Assembly (NCBI GenBank): GCA_016617855.1
Contig: JAECUM010009467.1
Span: 1-64,000 of the forward strand
DNA length: 64,000 nucleotides
Direction: 5' to 3'
Origin: Megalonaias nervosa
Lineage: Eukaryota; Mollusca; Bivalvia; Unionida; Unionidae
Shown: positions 49,901 to 58,900 of the stretch, in pieces
Layout: each line of letters opens with the position of its first letter
How positions within the stretch are numbered: position 1 is the first letter of the stretch
Notes under the pieces: generated by a model
What the model was told of the DNA's origin: nothing
Database searches by the model: none
The model's input: only the letters and a program-made list of their open reading frames with translations
Program-made: the position numbers and the translations under genes

Positions 49901-52900
49901 ATCAAAACTAACCTTCTAGGCTGTAAGCCAGCTACAAGTAAAACCTAATGACTCCCAATGCTATCAAAACTAACCTTCAAGGCTGTAAGCCAACTACAAC
50001 GAAGACCTAATGACTCCCAATGCTATCAAAACTACCTTCTAGGCTGTAAGCCAGCTACAAGTAAGACCTAATGACTCCCAATGCTATCAAAACTAACCTT
50101 CGAGGCTGTAAGCCAACTACAAGTAAGACCTAATGACTCCTATTGCTATCAAAACTAACCTTCTAGGCTGTAAGCCAGCTACAAGTAAGACCTAATGACT
50201 CCTACTGCTATCAAAACTAACCTTCGAGGCTGTAAGCCAGCTACAAGTAAGATCTAATGACTCCCAATGCTATCAAAACTAACCTTCTAGGCTGTAAGCC
50301 AGCTACAAATAAGACCTAATGACTCCCAATGTTATCAAAACTAACCTTCTAGGCTGTAAGCCAGCTACAAGTAAGATCTAATGACTCCCAATGCTATCAA
50401 AACTAACCTTCTAGGCTGTAAGCCAGCTACAAGTAAGATCTAATGACTCCCAATGCTATCAAAACTAACCTTCTAGGCTGTAAGCCAGCTACAAGTAAGA
50501 CCAGACATGCCTACCCCAGAAAATGTTTTTGAGGGACGCCACCACCATAAATGAGGGACAGAGCATGAAAATGAGGAACATAAGTATGTTAGTGAGAATA
50601 AACATAATAAATTCTCTCAAAACATCTTTATATACCAGTAAGCATATTTATAATAAATATTTATGTATAATACCCAGTACCCACCTATTTACATATATAC
50701 AAATATAAAAAATTCAAGTCAAGGTCTACTCATTTCATCCTAAGGGACCTGTAGTAAGCACTTTTCAGGTCCTGCAGCTCATTTTCAGTGTAGATCCTGT
50801 ATGTAGCTGATCCTGGTCAACATTTTGAAATTAAAAGTGCCTCTACAGTCTCAGCATTCAATTTACTCCTAAACTCTGTTTGATTTTTTCTCACTAGGGA
50901 GAAAACTCGCTCACAGTGTGCAGATGAATTAGGTATGGTCATTAATGAAAGCATTATTTTTGGCAATATTTTGAAGACCACTGTTCCATCTTCCTTCAAC
51001 TGGCTGATAGCAACCAGGTTTCATAGATTCTATTTCTCAGACATGACTGAATATCTGTGGACTGACATTGTGCCATTTTCCAATTTCACATCTGCTGCGG
51101 TCACTTCCCCAGGCAATAATACTGGAAATCTTTCAAAGAAATAATCCAAAGATACCATTTTAGCTTCTAGTTGCTGTGCTGGATCCAAAATTTCAGCATG
51201 TTTTAATAAATCATCTTTAAGGGGCAACTTGTCTCTAATGTATTTTGCTGATGTTTCAAAAAACTTTCTTGCCCCATCATAAAAATCTTGCAGCCTCTGT
51301 TCTCTCAGGTGGACCTCATCTTTTCTAGCAATAAAGTCTGTTGCAGGCTGTCCAATCAAAATATCTTTATCCTCTTTCTGATGGTGCTTAACTTCAAACT
51401 GAACATCTGTTACAGACTGATAAAGCATAGCTGAAGGCTTCACAAACTTCAAAATAATGGTTTTAAGCAGCTTTTCAAGACATCTTTTTAGCACACGTAT
51501 TAATGGTGCATCGCACTGTAGCTCTGTATTCACATCATTGAATGGTTTTAGAGCATCTACCAAGAAAAGACATGCAAGGCGATTTGTTGGAGAAGAGAAG
51601 GTGTGTCTCAGCTTACTTATTCTTTCCTTTAAAGATTTGAATGATGCAGACTTCTCTTGCTCTTTGAAAAATTCATGAAGAGGGTCCCAGTTGTCCAGAA
51701 GTCTTTGTAAGCACCTGCTGACGCTTAGTCATCTAGTTGAAACATGTTTTAGAATTTTATTTGCTTCTGTATCATGTAGAATCTGCTTATCTTTGAACAC
51801 TGCTTGCCGTTTACTGCTTTTTGTCCAAATAATAAAAAAATATACATCAATCAAAAGCTGGTCAACATTAAGTGGCAGACAAGCACCACCCTTTTCTGCT
51901 GCCATATGTATCAGGTGACACACACACAGCCTGAAAGATATAAATTGGATTGCTCTGTAATCATAAACCCATAGACTCCTCTTTCCTTCCCAACCATCAC
52001 AGAGGCATTATCAGACCCAAGAGCCAAGCAATTCCCAAGGAATGTCATGAACTTGTAATTCATTCTGTATCATATTGAATATTTCTTCACCTGTTGCAGA
52101 GGCTTCACAAACAGGGACTGAGAGAACGTCTGATGTTACTGATGATGATACTGAATCAACAGTTCTGATAACAAAAGGAAAGATCGTGAAGTTTCCTTGA
52201 TCACTACTTCCATCTGTAGAAACAGTGAATGGGCAATTCCACATTCTTTCAGCTAATTTTAATGTAGTATTGGCCGTTATTTCTTTAACAATAGCAGTTC
52301 CTTTTGATCTACCACAATGAAATTGTTTAACAATGTCAGAGTCACTAAACATAATTTAAAAAGTCTTTGAAAATGTATCCAGTGCGCTCATAGGCAGATT
52401 GAGTTCAGTAATAATATCTACTAACATAACTTCAGCTCTAATTACATCAGACTTGGGCACAGAAGATGAAGTCACACTAGATCCAGCCAATAATGAAAAA
52501 AATCCAACAATTTTCTTTGAACATTTAACTTCTATTTCAAGGTCGAAATGCCTTTTTTTCCTGAAACGTGTTGGCGTATATTGAACATTCCTCCAGACTT
52601 TATTGAAAATTCACAATTACAGATGTTGCAGAAAGCATTTGTGTCTGCATTTTTTCCTGGCTTTATGAATTCATACTCCTCAGTGTATTCTTTACGAAAA
52701 CATTGTGAGCGTTTTTTTGATGTAAGTTTTGAATCACTTTTTTTTTCATTGATATCCAATTGCTTTTTAGAAGCCATGAATTTTTTTGTCCAGAACCAAA
52801 CACAACTCTTTGTAAACAGAATGTAAAAGAATTTGTGAATGTAGATTTTTGTATTAGAACCACCTCAGAACACACGTGTTTGCAATGGCTATTTTAAACC

Positions 52901-55900
52901 ATCATGCATGCGCAAATTTGATAATTTCCTGTTCTGGTCGGTGATAGCATATTTTATGACATGCAGATTTTTTTATCCCAACTTTTGTGAATTTTCAACA
53001 CTAAATGCGTATTTGCGGGACGCAAAGGCAAATTTGGGCATTTTGCGGGACTAATACGCAAATGCGGGATGGTAGGCATGTCTGTAAGAACTAATGACTC
53101 CTATTACTATACCGCTTGAGGTACACTTGCTTCTCCACTACCACGGTAGCTGGACAGGTCTGGGATGAAAGGATAAAAATGTAACCTGGCAAAACTTTCC
53201 TGACTTCTTCCATTACTAATTACTATTTCTACCTATCCTATCACTCAGTTCATTCTTCTTTGTCCTGTGCACCACCATCGTGTAACAGTCAAGGGTGATG
53301 TGCAACGACATAACATATAGATAGATAGACACCGGGGTTGTGCTAAATAACATAAGGCTATATTTTTATCTCAGTTTACCAGCACATGCTGTAATGTTGC
53401 TGACTTAAGGGCTGTGCTAAACTATGGAAGGCTACATATCTCAGAAAGTTGAACAGTTTACTAGCACATTTGTCATCTGCTATTTTGTTGTCACTAACAT
53501 TGTGCTAAACAATGGAAGGCTATATTACTAGCTGTTATTCAATTAGTAAACCTCAGATTTTTCATTCCTCCATGCACTGCAGTTGGTATTGAGAGAAAGT
53601 GATGAGGATAAAGAAAAAATCCTCAATACTTGCTTGTATTACAGAAAGCTGAACAATTTTATTGCCATTTGCCACTTTGTTTTCATTAGGGTTATGCTTT
53701 GGAAAGTTATATTTGTAAAATGAATGATTATTCATGCTCAGTACACCTTAGATTTTTCATTTCCCCAAACATAACAGTGGTGGGGTGTATGTGCAAAAGC
53801 AGATGTAAGAAATAAAAAGACAAATGTTGCCACCTTGCAAAATAACAGTCATGTCTTCTGAAGGTGAAGACTTGCCTCTTACACCATTTATCTCTGTGGA
53901 GACATGCTACAGAGTCCTTGTGGACAGGGCATGGTCAACTGTTGGAAATCAGCCTGTATGCGCTAATAAGAACCAATATTACAAAGTATATATGAAGTAT
54001 ATCCAAACTGTTTCCTGTTTGTTATCTATTAACAATATTTGAAGATTCTCTATTGTAAGATAATGTGTTCTGCTTCAGTCACTTACAACTACACTCATAA
54101 TTTGTAAATTAATATACATGTACACTCAGATTTCCATCACTCTACATTCAAGTTTTGCAAGGAGATTAATAAAAGTTTACTTGTAAACCTGTTAGCCTAT
54201 TTTTTTCTTCACATTTTAACAATCAAGAACTGTGTTTGAAAATCTGAATTTTCTCTGAATACAAAAATTGCTTATGAAGCAAAACAAAAGCAAAACAAAA
54301 GGCAATATTGTTTACTTTACAAACTATGAGGTTAAATGTAAGTGACTGAAGCAAAACAAAAGACAATATTGTTTACTTTACAAACTATGAGGTAAATGTA
54401 AGTGACTGAAGCAGAACAAAAGACAATATTGTTTACTTTACAAACTATGAGGTTAAATGTAAGTGACTGAAGCAAAACAAAAGACAATATTGTTTACTTT
54501 ACAAACTAAACTATGAGTTAAAATGTAAGTGACTGAAGCTGAACAAATTCTCTTACAAACAAGAAACATCCCAATTATAATGGGTAAATATGATGCTAAA
54601 CATTGTGTTTCAAGTCAGTGGATATGTTGGAACATTGTGCATCAAGTCAGTGGATATGTTGGTTCCGATTTCTTTGAAATAAAGTAAACATACATTTTCT
54701 AAGTTTCAGGGATATACATGTTCCTGTGACCATTATGCAAACTGGCAATCTATTTAGTTTCAACTGAATTTGGAAATGACCAAAGACTTTTTTACATCAG
54801 TGATAAAGTCCATGAAATACAACAACCATTTTTAAACACATGTATTCAATACACAAAACTGATTCTAAATTAATTTTTTCACTGGCTAAACAAATAATCA
54901 ACAGAAAGATGATTTTCCATTTGTTTTCAAATTCCGATTCATCATCTTCATGCATTTGTTATTTAACTACTCTGATGTCTCCCAACCACTCCATGGTGGA
55001 AGTGCGCAACAAATTCCTGTTCTCACAGTAGTGAGTCTCGAGGTATTTGCATTCCACCATGGTGATTCAACACAGAGTGAGCATAATTGGGATTAACTAG
55101 CCCACTGCAACTGATGCAGAAACAAAAAATTGTTTGAGCTGTACTTCATTTTACATTCTCAGACAAATTTTGTCCTAAAAGTCAAACAGTTAAAAGAAAG
55201 AAAGAAAAAAATTAAGTTACATCTAAGGAAAATCATAATCAATTGCTTGCTTCTTTAAATTTGACCAATCTTCAATTATTCTGACTAATCATCACATCAC
55301 TAGTAATATATGATTCAATTATTCTGACTAATCATCACAGCACTAGTAATATTTGATTCAATTATTCTGACTAATCATCACATCACTAGTAATATTTGAC
55401 TCAATTATTCTGACTAATCATCACAGCACTAGTAATATTTGACTCAATTATTCTGACTAATCATCACATCACTAGTAATATATGATTCAATTATTCTGAC
55501 TAATCATCACAGCACTAGTAATATTTGACTCAATTATTCTGACTAATCATCACATCACTAGTAATATTTGATTCAATTATTCTGACTACTCATCACATCA
55601 CTAGTAATATATGATTGGTAAAGCACCAAACTATAATCGCATACACTAGATTATAAGTCAAACTGCAAACAAGATAGACCCTGAAGTTGAACTGCAAACA
55701 AGATAGACCCTAAAGTCGAACTGCAAACAAGATAGACCTTATCTGTCATTGCATAATGCACCGGCAGATGATGGTCTATGTTGCTTGTTCTACAAATTAC
55801 AAACTGAATAGACCAAGATCTGCCATCACATTATGCAATGGCAGATCTAGGTCTGGACATGACTAGCAAGTCTATATGTTATATTTATACTTACCATCAC

Positions 55901-58900
55901 CTTAAAATTGTCCAACCTGTTACAGAAAGCTCTCTCTGCTTCAATTATCTGCTGCTTGTCCAGAGTCAACCATGACTGAGGCATCTTTATCTGCCAGATA
56001 TATGGCAGCTTGATGCTATCAATGTGATGGCATTTACAGCCTGTTGTTTTACATTTATCAACAAGATAGCGTTCACAGATTGGATTGGACTCAGCTCCAT
56101 CGGTCTCCAGGACTGAATCTACACAACATAAAAATAACAAATACCATCAGCCCCCATTAATGTATTTTTACATAATAAATTTTTGTAAAATGTTTGTTGT
56201 TTATAACTGAATAATAATTAGATTGTGAATTCTATGAGCAAAACCAGTCCTGACAAACCAAATCATGTATGTGACAGGAAACAAGTTTGTATGTCACAGA
56301 TGCCCCTGCCATATCCTGCAATTAATGGGATAAAGTGAAAAATGGGAAATAACCCCATAAAATAATAAAAACCAAACTGTTACTTGACCCAGGTGTTTTT
56401 AATATAAAGCTTCATATAAAATTTGGTTTAAATCCATTGAAATGCTCAAGCGCTATAGAGTGGAAATTGAACAATCAAACATGGGCCATAATTCTGTAAA
56501 ATTTGATAGAAAATGATAAAAATTGAAATTGACTTAGGTCTTCTTCACTGAAAGCCTCACATCAAATTTGAAATAAATCCATAAAATTCTTCAAAAGTTC
56601 CTGAGAAGAATTGAAATTGAAGGCAAATTCAGTACTAAGTCAATATTAACGCCTATGGGAAAATTGTCAAAATCAAACTTGATCTAGTTCTTTCTAATGA
56701 AATTCTTCATACCAAATTTGATTCTGATCCAGATGATCTTTTGAAAGTTACTGAATGGAAACAAACTTTGTGATGGATGTGATGTCATGTGACATGCTGG
56801 GAAAGAATGTGAGGGGATGGATTGACAAGGGTATAACCTATAAACCCCTTCATGTGGGCAGGGAGCTAATAAACAGATATAACTGTACTAAAACTCTGGC
56901 TCAAAGTTCATCCTCATAAGTATTAAAGTTACATCTAGACTTAAGATATCTGACTGGACAATTTTACATCAGACCTGAATTTCAGCCAATCAGACCACTA
57001 TATTCTAATCTTAAGTTTAGGTCCTGATCCAAGCTATGTTTGAGAATTCCACGTCATAAATGAAGGGAGGCTTCACATGCCTTGGTCTTCCAAATCAGGA
57101 TTTTTTGTCAAAAGTGAATTCATAGGCGCTGAAGAAAACATCAAGACCATTCCAGCCCTTACAAAGATCCTAATACATTATTCTATTACAAATAATATCT
57201 GTATTAATGACAAATTAACATTACCTCTAGCTTTGTATCATAAAAGGCTGTTAAAGATTTATATATTATTAAGAAAAAAAAAAGTTATGGATCAACATTA
57301 AAATAGTACCTGAGGTAGCTGTATTTGATGAACACAACTTGTAAAGCATATTAAGGTACCAGTCTATCTTTGCATACAAACCAAGTAAAGCATATTAAGG
57401 TACCAGTCTATCTTTGCATACAAACCAAGTAAAGCATATTAAGGTACCAGTCTATCTTTGCATACAAACCAAGTAATGTCATGTAACATGCTGATAGATT
57501 ATGGCCTATATTGTTTGTTCTATTGATTACTCCTAACACAATGTACACACCTAGACCTGCCAACACATTATCACACAGCAGATCTGGGTCTATGCAGTCT
57601 GTATTTGTATCTGAATTACATGTGAGTATATATGGAAGTCAGAATCAGCCACTGCTGCGAAAGACCACATAAATTTATGGAACAAAATATAAATTTCAAT
57701 CCTAACTGAGACAAACAAAAAAAACCAATAAACTGACCTTTACAATCCCATCAGAGTTTAACAAATCAATCAAATAACAGCACACATCCTGCCTATGAAC
57801 CAACTTTTCATGATTTTAGGGAGGTATCTGCTTTCATAGTTTGACATTAAATTAAATATTTAGAATGAATGAAATTCAGTAACTACTGTAAATTTTTATG
57901 CAGAAAAATATATGAATGAAAGAATGCTTTATAAAAATTCTTAAAATCAGTAACTTGTGTGTTTTTCTTTCACGTCCAAAAATGTGTGAATGAAAAACAT
58001 AATATAAAATATGCCAACCTGTAGAACCTTTATCTCCTACATTGCTAGTGCTATCTTTTTTCCTGTGTACTTTTGGTTTTGCACCTCCAATATTTGCACC
58101 CTGACCGGCAGGTGGTTGCATCATAGTTTCTGCCAACCTGTCTCCCCCATGTTTCATCTCTCCCAGCAACTCTTTTTTTCTTGGTGAAGGTTTCCCCTTC
58201 TCCATGCTGGTGCTACTTATCTGTTCCTTTATAAAGCTTCCATTTTCTCCAACGCCATCATTTCCATTTTTCTCAGCAGAAGGTGAGGTTGAAGATCTGC
58301 TAAAGATTTTCCTATCATCACCATGAGGTTTGCCTTTCTGCTCCTTTAGAAGGCTGCCTTTGCTATCTGATACTCTATCCAACTTGTCTTGTGACATTTT
58401 TCTTTTGTCTGGTAAGGATTCATTTAAACCAAGAGGTAAGCTGTCTTTGTGAGACTTGTTTCCAGTATTGGCAACAGAGGAGCCATGGGTAAAAACCAAC
58501 AATTTTACTAAAGACTCTTTCCAACTTTCCAGGTGGTAAGCTTTAAGAACACTTGTGTTCTGATCGGTTTTAAGGTCATGACTTAAGGTACAATAGGATC
58601 CCTCGTCACATTTTCCAGACAAACATTTTTTACAAATGTGCAGGTAACCACAGACTGGTTTATAACATATGTTCTTTGAGGAGTATTGGCTACACACATG
58701 GGGAAACCTCTGGCTATATATCAACCTGATCTGGTCATTGTTGAAGGTGCCCAGCTCAAGCTTGGAAATAAGTGAAGCATTAGCTCTGTCAAAAAAGTTG
58801 TGTGAAAACTGACATTTCTGTCCTTGGCTGCAAGAGCCACCTACAAAGTCCTTGCAAATATGAGCATGTGTGCAGTCTTTCTTCTCACACTTTTTCTCAC

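Larger units (their letters stand above)
46461..55894 (-). other. Intron (9.4 kb) of PARP12-like gene
   Basis: Dominated by repeats: satellites at 47100-48380, 48745-49120, 49275-50502, 54285-54545 and 55272-55615, plus a hAT element at 50503-53083. The stretches 46510-47090 and 53570-54280 show no recognisable feature. Confidence 0.75.
56119..58018 (-). other. Intron (1.9 kb) of PARP12-like gene
   Basis: 56320-56890 is a dispersed repeat with aaatgggaaataacccca, two gggccataattctg-like words and repeated 'catcaaatttg' phrases, a pattern common in molluscan genomes. 57345-57475 is a 44-bp array and 57478-57625 a palindromic-family copy. Confidence 0.7.
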
